NCBI GenBank assembly: GCA_949825045.1
Contig: OX463829.1
Span: forward strand, 1,550,001 to 1,614,000
Source of the DNA: Argyresthia goedartella
Taxonomy: Eukaryota > Arthropoda > Insecta > Lepidoptera > Argyresthiidae
DNA: 64,000 nucleotides
Direction: 5' to 3'
The position numbers and the translations under genes were made by a program. Positions 36,501-47,825 of this stretch are shown piece by piece. The notes under the pieces were generated by a model, which saw only the letters and a program-made list of their open reading frames with translations, was not told the DNA's origin and did not search any database. Numbering within the stretch: the first letter of the stretch is position 1; each line of letters begins with the position of its first letter.

Positions 36501-37270
36501 AATCATTCCCCCTCCCTTCAAAAAAAAAATTCCAACGGAAACATTTTTTTTTTCAAAGTGGCAACCCTAACTTAAAGTCTAAAATCTAAAATGACAACCC
36601 TATCTCAAAGTCTAAAATCTAAAAAACATTAAATGTTAACTTTAAGTTAGTTTGCTATGCATGAAATCTAAAAAACTGTAAATATGCCGCAAGCATAAAT
36701 TTAAATAACATCAAGTACCCTAATCCTTATCTGTCCAACCATCCCATTTAACCTACTCAATTAAACATTAAATAACAAAACCAAACTACACTTAAGGTGT
36801 AGGCTATGCACCTTAAAAAACTTAAATTATAACACCCTATGATCCCATCATACAATTATTCGCGGCTTAACACTAACCTACCTAACGCTAGAAAACTCTC
36901 AATTACAATACGAAGGCAAACAGCTGAATCTAGCTAAGATTTAGCTTCTCGAATGGTTATCATTCGACAAACTTTCTGACAATAAAAACCAGCGAAAAAC
37001 TTATCAGACAACCATAATAACTCCGTTCCTAAAATTAACATAACTCGATCTTTGCATAGACAATTGTGAACACATTGTAAACTCTTTCCACCGAATGGAA
37101 ATATTTCAAAAATTAACGCAGGCAAAGATCAAAGAAAAAAAATTATCATTTTCAAATTGGCCGTTAAACCGCTTCCGTAATCGTTACGCAGTTTTTATTG
37201 CTTTAAATCTAGTAATCTGTAAATATTACTAACTAAACTTCTACCAGTTATCAATTAAACGTAGTTACCC
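36501..37270. other. Gypsy-2 leader, no gene seen
   Basis: AT-rich sequence between the LTR and the inserted non-LTR element. It contains TCTAAAATCTAAAA-type short repeats at 36,570-36,625. Confidence 0.5.
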
Positions 37271-37608
37271 AAAGTGCGCCTATCAGCCGCCTGCAACAAA
37301 CTGCAAGAAAGCATTTGAAGAGATAAATCAATTGTTAACTCATCGATCACGCGACGGGCCCGTGGAACAGCTGACCGCGCAAGTGCAGGCAACTTCCACC
37401 GCTGCGCAAGCGACGTAAGAACCACTATCGCTTGCAGGAGTCGACGACGCGACGCGTCGACCAAAAACAGTTTGCGTGACTCACCGCGCCCGCTCATAGC
37501 CGCCTACCTGCGAGTACACTACTTGCCAGAAGCGACATCGGAACGTGAGTGCGAATTGTCTCTGTGAGGAAACTTTGAACTTGATTGTTTTTTTTTTTTC
37601 TTTTTACC

Positions 37609-38670
37609 ATGATTATGGGTCCGTTCTTCCTATGTGCCGCCTGCTGTGAAGAAATACATGAACTAGAGTACTACGACTGTATCAGCTGTGACAACCGACT
37701 ACACAAGTTATGCGTGTACGACTCTCTCAAGGTCCAGCCCTCCGACTCGGTGAATCTAACCTGTGTATGTCCAGAGTGTAAGTGTAAGAAACGTAAAGGA
37801 GATAATAGCAATACCCCCGTGCGGACAAATACTCACTTAGAGCACATGAATGTGACTTATAGGAAAGACAGGGCACCCGAATTGGACACATCGTTAGAGT
37901 TTGGCGCTGCTTTCGATATTTCGATGTTACTTACAGAGATCCGGCATCTCAGACAGGCAGTCAATGACATATCTCTCCAAAATCAAGAAATTTTGCTACT
38001 CAGAAAAGAAGTAACAGAACTGAAAAACCAAATTAGCCTCTTGTCAACCTGCCAATCAAGCCCAGAAAACGATGAAGCCATGCAACTAAAAGACTTAGAA
38101 ATTCTTGATCTTCGTTCCTCAGTAGCAGAACTACAGCAACAAGGACTCAGAAATGAGCTAGAGATTGCAGGAATTCCCGAGGTTGACAATGAAAATACGC
38201 GCCAACTTGTCCTGATAGCCGCTACCAAGATCGGAGTTGACCTTACAGAGTCAGACATCGACGGGATTCATCGAGCCGGACCCCGGCGATCGCCCCTGGT
38301 ACCATCCCCTACCAATCCCAAAAACTTACCTCGGCCAATTGTAGTCAAACTAGTCCGCCGAGCTAAGCGCGATGAAATGGTTAAAGCTGCAAAAGAAAGA
38401 AAAAACCTTACCTCGCAGGACATTGTACCCGGGACGTCCATGGGGGTCTTCGTGAATGAACGGCTGACTAAAGCTAATCGACTGTTATTTCGGAACGCAA
38501 GACAACGAGCATCGCAGCAAAAATACCGATTCTGCTGGGTACGGGACGGTTGCATATTCGTCCGCAAAGCAGAAAGAATGCCAGCTATCCCCATTCGCAC
38601 TGTCTTTGATATTGACCAGAAAATTGGCCTCTGGACCGACCCCCCAAACTCGGCGCATAAAAATAATTAA
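37609..38670 (+). CDS. Non-LTR ORF1: PHD finger, coiled coil, FP25K-like domain
   Basis: The ATG at 37,609 sits in a good context (ACCATG), giving about 353 residues. C9, C12, C24, C27, H32, C35, C54 and C57 form a PHD-type zinc finger. Residues about 100-190 are leucine- and glutamate-rich (LRQAVNDISLQNQEILLLRK), predicting a coiled coil. The last 130 residues fit the FP25K-like domain: NERLTKANRLLFRNARQRA, then FCWVRDGCIFVRK. The expected role is RNA binding and chaperoning for retrotransposition. The frame is intact. Confidence 0.85.
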   Translation: MIMGPFFLCAACCEEIHELEYYDCISCDNRLHKLCVYDSLKVQPSDSVNLTCVCPECKCKKRKGDNSNTPVRTNTHLEHMNVTYRKDRAPELDTSLEFGAAFDISMLLTEIRHLRQAVNDISLQNQEILLLRKEVTELKNQISLLSTCQSSPENDEAMQLKDLEILDLRSSVAELQQQGLRNELEIAGIPEVDNENTRQLVLIAATKIGVDLTESDIDGIHRAGPRRSPLVPSPTNPKNLPRPIVVKLVRRAKRDEMVKAAKERKNLTSQDIVPGTSMGVFVNERLTKANRLLFRNARQRASQQKYRFCWVRDGCIFVRKAERMPAIPIRTVFDIDQKIGLWTDPPNSAHKNN

Positions 38671-38733
38671 ATTTACTTGTGCACTGAGTGTAATATGTAG
38701 TAAAATGCTGGCAACTATAATTTCCTTATACCT

Positions 38734-41700
38734 ATGTATTATTATATCTATCAACCCTCGATATCCCAGAGAATCCCCATCCTTTTCCCAACCACTAGAA
38801 CTGAACTATCAAATCCTCCCAGATACAAACTATCGCTTTCTCGCTACTTTACCATACCTTGCCCTAAAGCAACTGACATCTTTAACTGCCTCTTGCAACA
38901 ATCACCCCCCTTGACTTAATTGAAACTGTTAATCAAATAGACAAATCTTTCACAATAGAATGTCAATTGCACGACAAAATAGAAAAATGTAGCGAGTCTT
39001 TATTAACGTTTAACCTTAAAATCCTTACGTTCAATATCCGCAGTATTGCCCACAATTTCGATGAATTTTTAGTAGCCCTTAAACGCTTCGATACCAGCTT
39101 CGATGTTATTGTGCTCACTGAGTGTTGGCTGGCAACCGGAACCGGCGTAGGAGAAATACAAGGATACAACTCATACTTTACTAAAAATACCCACAATCGA
39201 TGTGGTGGTGTAACTACATACATAAAAGAGTGCTGGAACGCAAGTGTACAGGAACCAAACTTAGCTGAAACTGAATGCCTGTCCATAGAGCTTCCAAACT
39301 CAACTACTATAATATGCCTATACAGATCCCCCTCCTTTACAAATTGCGGAAATTTCATTGCCTCTCTTAATGATCTTCTAGTCGGCATTAAAAATGAACA
39401 AACGGTAATTGTTGCTGGTGACATCAATATTAACATCCTTGACGAGCAAAACAGCACAGAGTATCTTTGTATAATGGCAGAATCAGGACTCATTCCTGCA
39501 ATAACAAAACCCACCAGACTAAACAACTGCCTAGACCACATTTTCGTCCGAGCTAAAACCAAAGAAATACTCGGCATGGTAGCTCAAACAGACATCACCG
39601 ACCATAACATAGCGGTGATGGCACTGTCTCTAACTAATGGCTGCCCGAAGAAACCCGATAGAATCATAAAAAGGGTCGATTCTCTGCTAGTGGCTTCCGA
39701 ACTGCGAAACACAAACTGGGCACCCGTTATGTTGGCCACCGATGTGGAAGAGGCCGTCTCAGAATTCAATCAGATTTTGAGTGATGCTGTAGATAAACAC
39801 ACAACCTTGAAGCGGGTCAGAAGATCAAACCTCATCCTCAAACAATGGATAACCCCAGGTTTACTGAGATGCATCAGACATCGTGACAATCTTCATCTCG
39901 ATACTAGAAAACATCCCAATGATCCTGTGAGAAAAATTGTTTACATCAGGTACAGAAACTTCTGTGTGGATCTGCTCCGCAAACTTAAGTCTGCTCATGA
40001 AACTGCCGAATTGGAGAGCAAAAAAAATGACCCGAAAGGTCTGTGGAAAGTAATAAATAAAATTAGCAACCGTACAGACAAACCATCTACATCATCTGGA
40101 CTTATAAAAATTAAGCCCGACCCTCAAGAGTCAGTGGATCACTGTAATAAATACTTTGCCAATGTAGGCGTGAATCTAGCGAACCAATTGCTTCAAAAAC
40201 AACATAAATCGTTCAAGGATGCCACTTCAGAGATCACAATTAGTGAGTCGACTCCTGAATCCTTTTTCATGCAGCCAACTGATGTTTTTGAAGTAAGGAA
40301 GATCATCGCGAATTTAAAGAACGATAGCTCTCCTGGTCACGATGGCCACACACCCAAGCTAATCAAAGAAATAAGTAGCGAAATAGTTGTCCCCCTAACT
40401 CATATCTTTAATCTGAGCCTCTCAACAGGCATATTCCCCCAAACGTGGAAGTTGGCACAGGTCATTCCCATTTACAAAAATGGCAATAGAGAATCTCCAG
40501 AGAACTACAGACCCATCTCACTTCTTGGCCTCTTCTCAAAGATTCTCGAAAAAGTTGTTAACAAGCGTTTGGTATCTTACCTTGAGAAATATCGGCTAAT
40601 TTCGGAAAACCAGTTTGGGTTCCGAAAGGGATTATCTACGGAGGATGCCGTTAGGTCTCTGATTGATCAGGTATCTTCAAACCTTGACCTAGGCAAAAAG
40701 TGTATTGGAGTATTCCTAGACCTCGCAAAGGCCTTCGACACCGTATCTGTACCCATACTACTCAAGAAGCTTGAAACCAAAGGAATCCGAGGGCAGACTC
40801 TTGATTGGTTCAGAAGCTACCTCACGGACAGAAAACTTTGCTTAAAAATTGACACTAACATCAGTCGCGAGCTTCCTATTAATTTCGGAGTACCACAGGG
40901 AAGCGTGTTAGGCCCTACACTCTTCCTAATATACATAAATGATATTCATAGTGCCCCACCCCCAGACGTAAGCATACTCTGCTACGCCGATGACACTGTT
41001 GCCATCTTCAACGGAGATACTTGGCACAATGCTCTGCAAAAGAGCGAAATAGGTTTGGCGAGCATTGCTGAATGGCTTAACTCCAATCTCCTTACGCTCA
41101 ATGGCAAAAAGAGTAAATATATGTGTTTTCACAAAACTCGAGCATCAGAGCCCAAGTCCGACACCCGCATGCGGATTCACTCTCTCTGTGACTCAGTGTC
41201 ATGCAAGTGTGAGGTGATCGAACGTGCTGAAACCATAAAATACCTGGGAATCACGATCGACCAGAACCTCTCCTTTAAAGCTCATATCGCCGACACAGCC
41301 AAAAGGGTAAGGAAAGTTATTCACGTCATGCGTGCGCTACGAAACTCTGCCTGCAAGCGTATTCTTAGGCTGGTCTATGTGGCTCTGTGCGACTCAATAC
41401 TGAGCTACTGCATTGCAGTCTGGGGAGGATCTGGTGTGTCTGTTATGCTGACACTTGAGAGAGCGCAGCGATCGGTTATAAAAGTCATGCTAAAAAAACC
41501 ATACAGATTCTCGACTGATGCTCTGTATGCTGAAGCGGATCTTTTGAGCGTACGACAAATCTTTATACTGAAAGCTGCTACCCACATGCACGGCAAGACA
41601 ATCCGCAGTGTAATTTATGAAGATCTTCTGAAAAAAAGAATCTTCCGTGTGCCGCAACCTGCAGCCAAAACATCGTTTGCTCGTCGTTTCCCCAATTTCA

Positions 41701-41843
41701 TTATGCCCTTCATCTATAACAGGGTTATCGGACAATGCGACATCAAGCACTGTACGGTGAGAGCTTCTAAACTCATTATTCTAAAATGGTTGAAATCTAT
41801 TAAATACCAAGAAACTGAGGATTTCATGAAAATCGATACATAA
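38734..41843 (+). pseudogene. Non-LTR ORF2: endonuclease and reverse transcriptase, frameshift in a C run
   Basis: From about 38,920 to 41,843 the frame is open for more than 950 codons. The endonuclease has LTFNIRSI, VLTECWL, AGDININIL, LDHIFVR and TDHNIAV. The RT has FRKGLSTEDAV, FLDLAKAFDTVS, QGSVLGP and YADDTVAIF, followed by YLGITIDQNLSFKAHI and LSYCIAVWGG. No ATG opens this frame before the endonuclease. A second frame starting near 38,734 runs into it at six C (38,905-38,910), so a one-base loss there most likely broke the N-terminus. All catalytic residues are present. Confidence 0.85.
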
Positions 41844-42175
41844 TCACCTCCCCTCCCTTTTATTATATTTAAGTATTTCTATTTAGTAAGTATTCCTATA
41901 ATTTTTCTTTCCATTTAACGATCTTATCTCCATATCATACATCCATTGTTTATTAAACAAACTGCATAATTATAATGTACACCTCTTGCCGTAAGTAAAA
42001 CCTAAGTTGTGATTCTTATGTCAAAGAACTGGGCCTCACGATACAGGTCTAACCTAGTGTGAGGGCCGCCGGTAATCTATGCAATTCCTTAGCAAATACG
42101 TACCTAATTAATAAGTGAAACTCTGTATTCTTCCGTTAAATAAACCATTATCTTATCTTATCTTATCTATCAAAT

Positions 42176-42569
42176 ATAGGAAACGTCAACCATATTAACA
42201 GGATTAATCTATAGAACCGTATTACTAAGCCACAGCCTAAGAATGAGTTCATTAAAATTCGTTCCAATAATACGATGAAATCAACTAGCTTTAAAACCGA
42301 TACTACTACATACAAACATCCTAAATAATCCATTGGAATTCAGTAAACTATCTTTTACTATTAACAGTTTAAGATAATCGCCGTGAGTTGCAACCAATTA
42401 CCCAAGTAAAGACACTACAAAGAATCTCGAATGTGTATCGAATACCCGACTATCAGAAATTACTTTCATTGAGAATCCTTCGTTACCAACTTCGTTATAC
42501 AACCCATAGTCTCCCCTTACCAAATCATCCCAACTCTATACTTTAAGAACGCGGGAACCAAAACAGAAC
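42176..42569. other. Gypsy-2 leader continuation, no gene seen
   Basis: AT-rich sequence between two non-LTR insertions. No coding signal was found. Confidence 0.45.
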
Positions 42570-43815
42570 CAAATTCCAAATTCCAAAAGTCTTTATTACT
42601 GTAGATATTTACATATACATAGAAATCGTCATTTTTTGCCACTTCTCTACATTGGACCACTGTGGGAGAGGAGGGCGTAGAAACCCCCACAGATTGATTT
42701 TTAGATCTCTTTTTAAAAATTGCTTTAGCTTAACTATTACAAAATATATTATTTAGTCATTATCATAATTAATAAGCAGGAATAAATAATTACAAAATTA
42801 TTAACAGCAAGGTCTGTGTTGAGCCAGAATAACCCCATACAGACCCATCATTTAAGTAATCTTGAACATTGTAATATCCCTTTTTCGACAAAGTCACTTT
42901 AACATGGATTTTAAATTGCTCAAATGGCAATTTCAAGATCTCCAGAGGTATCTTGTTGTAGTAGAGAATGCATTGACCCTTGAAAGAATTGCTAACCTTC
43001 GCGAGTCTAAAACGGGGCGCAAGTAGTCTGTGATTATTTCTTAGGTTAACATTACAGCTATCGCTAAGTTTGGGAAATTTTGTAAGGGTCTTGCGTACAT
43101 ACATTATATTTTCGAAAATAAATTGACTAGCTACAGTTAGTATGTCAATTTCTTTAAAAAGCTGTCTTAAGGAGTCTGTGCGTTTTAAATTATAAATTGC
43201 TCGAATAGCTCTTTTCTGTAAAATAAAAATAGTTTGAATATCCGCTGCTTTCCCCCACAACAAGATACCATAGGACATGACACTATGAAAGTAACTAAAA
43301 TATACTAGCCTAGATGTAGCCACATCCGTGTTTTGTGTGATGTTCCTAACAGCGTAAGCCGCAGAACTTAATTTACCAGCCAATTCATCTATGTGGGGTC
43401 CCCACTGCAATTTGTTATCAATGGTTATTCCAAGAAACTTCGTGTCATTTACTAATTCTAACGTATTGCTGTCCAACACTAAACTGGTCCCAACTTGCCT
43501 GACATTTGGAAGTGAGAATTTGATACATTTGGTTTTACCAGCATTTAATAATAAATTGTTAACTGTGAACCAATTCAAGGTTAACGATAATACTCTATTG
43601 ACATCATCAAAATCTTCTTTTTGTCTTTCAATTTTGAAGACCAGTGAAGTATCATCAGCAAACAACACTATGTTAGTCAATTTCTCCACCATAAAAGGCA
43701 GATCGTTAATATATACCAGGAATAAGAAAGGGCCTAATATGGAACCTTGTGGAACGCCAATTTTTACCCCCGATCCATCAGATTTAAAGCCGTTGACTTC
43801 TGCCTTTTGAATTCT
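42570..43815 (-). pseudogene. Non-LTR family D, 5'-truncated RT copy
   Basis: The minus-strand frame is open from the 5' truncation near 43,815 to 42,790. It begins just before QGSILGP's relative GVPQGSILGPFLF (about 43,750) and contains FADDTS (about 43,660), WFTVNNLLLNAGKTK, LGITIDNKLQWGPHI and YGILLWGKAAD. The 3' end has repeats of AATTTGG type near 42,570-42,590. The remaining RT part has no stop. It is related to families A, B and C in the C-terminal half. Confidence 0.85.
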
Positions 43816-44039
43816 TTTTTACCCTATGACGAATAGCTATTGCCTCGTCATACTGCTCTCAAAGATAAAACCAGGCGATCGGTTCAAGCAATTATACGAA
43901 CTGTCGGAAATCTAGTATGTTACAGATATTTCTTGGGACTTTGGTGTACGGTCCTCATCAGACATCATAGTTCAGCAACAACATGAAAAGAAACACCGGT
44001 TAATAAACAATTCATAACACTACCGCATACATACATTTA

Positions 44040-44140
44040 AGAGAAAAGAAGTTTGTTGGACTACTTCCAATAATGGAGAAAAGAAGTTTGTTGGACTACT
44101 TCCAATAATGGAAGTAGTCCAACAAACTTCTTTTCTCTTG
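44040..44140. repeat. Duplication and inverted copy at the gag inversion border
   Basis: GAAAAGAAGTTTGTTGGACT followed by ACTTCCAATAATGG occurs twice in direct orientation (from about 44,042 and 44,079). The same gag bases then follow in reverse orientation, so the strand folds back on itself. Confidence 0.85.
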
Positions 44141-44407
44141 CTTGGCATTGTAGAACTTCTCTGCAAAGTCTGTGCCTCCAAATTCCTCATAAAACTTATT
44201 CACTACCTCGTCAAATGTCTGGGCACTGTCCCTAATTTCCCTAAAAAAATATAAGGCTCCACCTTTTAAATACGAAGTAAATAATAATTTTAATTCCTCC
44301 GACGATATCAATTTTTTCCTCGATGCAGCATCTCTGAAGTCTTCTAAAAACTCTTCAAAGGACTCCTGAGGACTCCCCGAAAAACAAGCTGACAACTCCT
44401 CCATCAT
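44096..44407 (-). pseudogene. Gypsy-2 gag N-terminal part, inverted
   Basis: Encodes 103 residues on the minus strand, starting MMEELSACFSG and continuing through FEEFLEDFRDAA, YFFREIRDSAQTFDEVV and YNAKQEKRSLLDYFHYWK. This is a retrotransposon gag helical domain. The plus-strand segment from 44,491 (ARKARVTKDDIFITQFLRGL) is what normally follows LLDYFxYW-x-L-A-R. The two parts therefore belong to one gag gene whose first part has been inverted. A palindrome lies at its left border. Confidence 0.7.
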
Positions 44408-44490
44408 GAAATAATTTCATAAAATTTTTCACAAATTGTCCGCCGCTATAAAAATCTTCCCACAATATTCCTAAATAATTAGGGGACCTG

Positions 44491-44841
44491 GCGAGGAAGG
44501 CTAGAGTTACCAAAGATGACATTTTTATAACGCAATTTTTAAGAGGATTGCAAAACCATCTTAGAAATAAATTAATGTTGAGCCATTTTGTAGATAAGAA
44601 GGCGCTAAGGGCGGTACTGGTACAGATGGAGAAATTAAGTCCGGGAAGTGATGATAATGTAAATGTGTTTAGGAACCCGGCAACTTTTGGACCTAATTTG
44701 GCCCATGGCGATAGGGGGGGGGGGGGAGACAGGCTGTATGTTTCGCCGTCGACAAGTAGTCAGGAACCACATATTAGACCTAGTACTAATAATTATAATT
44801 TGCGTCCTAGGCAAGCGGATTTTACAACGCGTCGTCGCTAG
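44491..44841 (+). pseudogene. Gypsy-2 gag, central and C-terminal part
   Basis: Continues gag with FITQFLRGLQNHLRNKLML and DKKALRAVLVQMEKL, then a low-complexity C-terminus ending NYNLRPRQADFTTRRR. A run of 13 G at 44,714-44,726 lies in it and may have shifted the frame. No zinc knuckle was seen. Confidence 0.65.
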
Positions 44842-44924
44842 AGGCCGATAGCGGTGACCAGGCTGACCTGTGGAATGAGGGCCTCAGACGAGCTGAGCAG
44901 CGTAGCGCGGAGGCGAAACGACCA

Positions 44925-47391
44925 ATGGGGAAGATCGTCGCAGTCGAGGCGGATCAGCAGGTCAGACCATTAGTTTTATTAAATGCTTCTGGGGTGAATG
45001 TGGTAGCTCTTTTAGATACAGGCGCTACGGCTTCATGCATCAGCCCAGCCGTTGCGGATCAAGTGGGTGCGAGATGTATGCAAGAAGAGAAGAGATGGGT
45101 TAAGGCGGTAAATGGAAATTTGCTGCAAATTGTAGGGAAATGTGTTATAGATTTTAGTTTGGACAATTTTAGCTTTTCACAGGAATTTTTTGTAATAACT
45201 GATTTAAATTGTAGCATTATTTTAGGGGTGAAATTTTTAGTAAATAACGGTATGAATATTGATTTTGTTCATTCGTGTATGTGTTTTTTCCAGGAAAAAA
45301 TACCGTTTTTCAATAATTTCCATACGAAACAAAACACGACGCCGGTAAAACGAAATGTCATGTGCGTAGGGATTCTTTCAAAACAAAAGATAGGGTCGGA
45401 CTTTCTAGACGGTTCTAGAAGGAAACAAGTGAACTTCGGGGAAACCACGGTTATCGAGGATCGTAACGTGATAAATTCTATCGACTTTCAGGAGCTAAGA
45501 AAGGGCGATTACGTTTATTTCTCGGGGTTATCGGATTCGTGCGAATTTGCGTTTGGGGTAGAAGATAAACGGTTTATCGTAAATGAGGATTTATGTGAGA
45601 ATGATAAGCGGGTATTATTGGCGTTGTTGGATAGGAATGCGGATAGATTTTCGTTCGCAACTGACCAGTTAGGTAGGTCGGAGATAGTGTCCGTCGATAT
45701 TAAGACTTATGATGAAGAGCCGGTTCATTGTCACCCGTAACGCGTTTCGCCGGTGCAACGGGAAATTATTGAGGAGCAGGTCGCGGAGATGTTGAAACTA
45801 GGTGTTATTAGGGAATCCACTAGTTCTTATGCTGCGCCCGTTGTGTTAATTAAAAAGCCCGATGATTCATGGAGGTTTTGTGTAGATTATCGGAAATTAA
45901 ATAAGAAAATTTGTAGGGATAATTATCCTATTCCGCTGATAGAAGACCAAATATTTTGCGGAGTTAGATCTCAATTCAGGTTATTGGCAGACGGTTATTA
46001 CGGAAGGTAGGCATAAAACGGCTTTCGTCACGACCACGGGTCTTTATGAATTTAATGTTGTTCCGTTCGGTTTGGCAACGAGTCAAGCGGTTTTCCAACG
46101 GATGATGGATAAAGTTTTAGCGGATTTAAGATTTAAAGGGGTTATGGTTTACGTAGAAAATGTAATTGTGTACGGAAGAACGTTCGAGGAGTTTACCGAT
46201 ACGTTGAAGAAAGTTTTTGGGCGGTTTAGAGAAGCGAACTTGACCTTCAAGCCATCCAAATGTAAATTCGGTTTTTGCGAGATTGAGATGCTAGGTTATC
46301 TAATCTCGAATGAAGGAGTAAAACCTATTGAGAAAAAGCTGAAGGCTATGCAACAGGTTCCAACTCCCACATCTACGAAGGATGTGAAACAATTATTAGG
46401 TTTATTTTCTTATTATAGAAAATTTGTATCGAATTTGGCGAGAATATCGTTACCTCTCACTAAATTATTGAAAAAGGGGGTAAAGTTTCAATGGAATGAA
46501 GAATTGCAGAATTCGTTCGAGTATATTAAGAAGGTTATGTATAGTGCGCCAATACTTTCCTATTATTCGGGGGATAAGTCGGTTACTACGAGAGTTTATG
46601 TGGATGCGTCTAACGAGGCGTTGGGTGCAGTATTGATGCAGGGCGTTGAAAAAATGAGTCCGGTTGCCTATGCGTTTAGGAAGTTAACGGATGCGGAGAA
46701 AAAATATAGTACGACGGAGAAAGAGTGTCTGGGGTTAGTATGGGCGTTAAGGCACTATAGGCATTATCTTTGAGGATCGTATTTTCAGGTTGTTACAGAC
46801 CATAGCGCGTTAAGTTGGTTACAGTCGAAAAAAGATATGTCTAGTAGGTGAGCGCGATGGGCGTTAGCGATACAAGAATGGGATTTCAAGGTAGTTCATG
46901 GCTCGGGGAAAAGCAATGTAGTGGCAGATTTTTTGAGTAGGAATCCGCTAATGGAAGAAGGGAAACGGGAAACAGAAGGACCTCAGTCTTCTTCTCGTTC
47001 TGAATCTGATGATGATGGTTTGGAAGTTTTTAGTATTAATGTAGAATCGTTACAGGCGGATCAAGAGAACGATTCATTTTGTAGTAGATGGTTAACGTGG
47101 TTGAGCGAACGTCCGGAAGCGTGGCGTAGCGGTTTTTGTTTGAGAAATAATTTACTTTATAAGAGCGTACGTAGAGATGGAGAAATTAGGGAGGTATTAG
47201 TATTGCCTAGGTCTTTGTTTCAAAATGTAATGAACGAATTACATGATGAGGCGTGGACAGGAGGTCATTTGGGTCTCGCAAAGACGTTGAAGAGGTTTCG
47301 GTCGAAATATTTCATGCCGAAAGCCGATAGGGAGATAGAGTGTTATATAGCTTCGTGCATGCCGTGTCAAGAAAGGAAATTAGGTAGGTAA
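44925..47391 (+). pseudogene. Gypsy-2 protease, RT, RNase H and integrase N-domain, inactive
   Basis: The protease has ALLDTGATASCIS (about 45,005) and SIILGVKFL. A stop lies at 45,738 between HCHP and RVSPVQ. The RT follows with APVVLIKKPDDSWRFCVDYR. The first catalytic motif is damaged (FRLLADGYY), with a frameshift at about 46,005. The core YxDD is YVEN at about 46,150. RNase H starts RVYVDASNEALGAVLMQ (about 46,585), and a TGA follows at about 46,771. The integrase zinc domain has HDEAWTGGHLG and CYIASCMPCQ near 47,350. It ends at 47,391; the catalytic D,D,E core is missing before the LTR. Confidence 0.88.
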
Positions 47392-47487
47392 TATTTTTAA
47401 AATTTTAAGACTGACCCGCGGGTAAAATAAATTTTATAGCCCGGGAGGCCACTCGGCTATTTTGCGAGTTACCCGGCGCCTCCACCA

Positions 47488-47825
47488 ATGTAGTGCTCCT
47501 AGCACCAATGTCGTACTCCTGAGCACCTCTCAGGAATTATAAAGACTTGTATTTTGTTGGCTTGTGTTTTATTTTATTTATCATGAATAGTTTATTTACA
47601 CTTTGTATAAAAGGGATCCATAACTGGCTCGATAGCCATTACCCTAATCCTCACTATAATTTAGCTCAGTCACTGGCCGAAGCCTACGGTGAAGTGTGTC
47701 ACATTGACTTCTCACAACCAAGCCTCTTTCTTTTTAAAACTACAATAAGTAACAGTGTCAAAGTGACACCCAATCTAAAGAGGCCCGTATACAATATAAT
47801 CGCATACACAAATATCGAACCTTAA
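47488..47825 (+). repeat. Gypsy-2 3' LTR
   Basis: Same length as the 5' LTR; see the entry for the element. It is followed directly by AGTA and the resumed Gypsy-1 RNase H sequence (YDRELLAIYMAIQHFR). Confidence 0.9.

Larger units (their letters stand above)
37271..42175 (+). mobile_element. Nearly complete two-ORF non-LTR element inside Gypsy-2
   Basis: A GC-richer leader (about 37,271-37,608; left edge uncertain), ORF1 (37,609-38,670), ORF2 (38,734-41,843, one frameshift), a 3' untranslated region of about 300 bp and a tail of TTATC repeats at 42,150-42,172. It differs clearly in sequence from the element at 7,207. No target duplication was identified. Confidence 0.78.
36163..47825 (+). 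mobile_element. Gypsy-2: nested Ty3/Gypsy element with LTRs, internally rearranged
   Basis: Two 338-bp LTRs (36,163-36,500 and 47,488-47,825) bracket a damaged gag-pol and two non-LTR insertions. AGTA lies at both outer edges (36,159-36,162 and 47,826-47,829), a 4-bp target duplication in the Gypsy-1 RNase H gene. I count roughly a dozen differences between the LTRs. The integrase core is missing, part of gag is inverted and the RT active site is mutated. Confidence 0.88.

Noticed and set aside
36258..36575. About 80-100 codon frame inside the Gypsy-2 LTR, also open in the other LTR
   Set aside because: The differences between the two LTR copies mostly change residues, no family is recognisable, and an LTR reading frame of this size is expected by chance.
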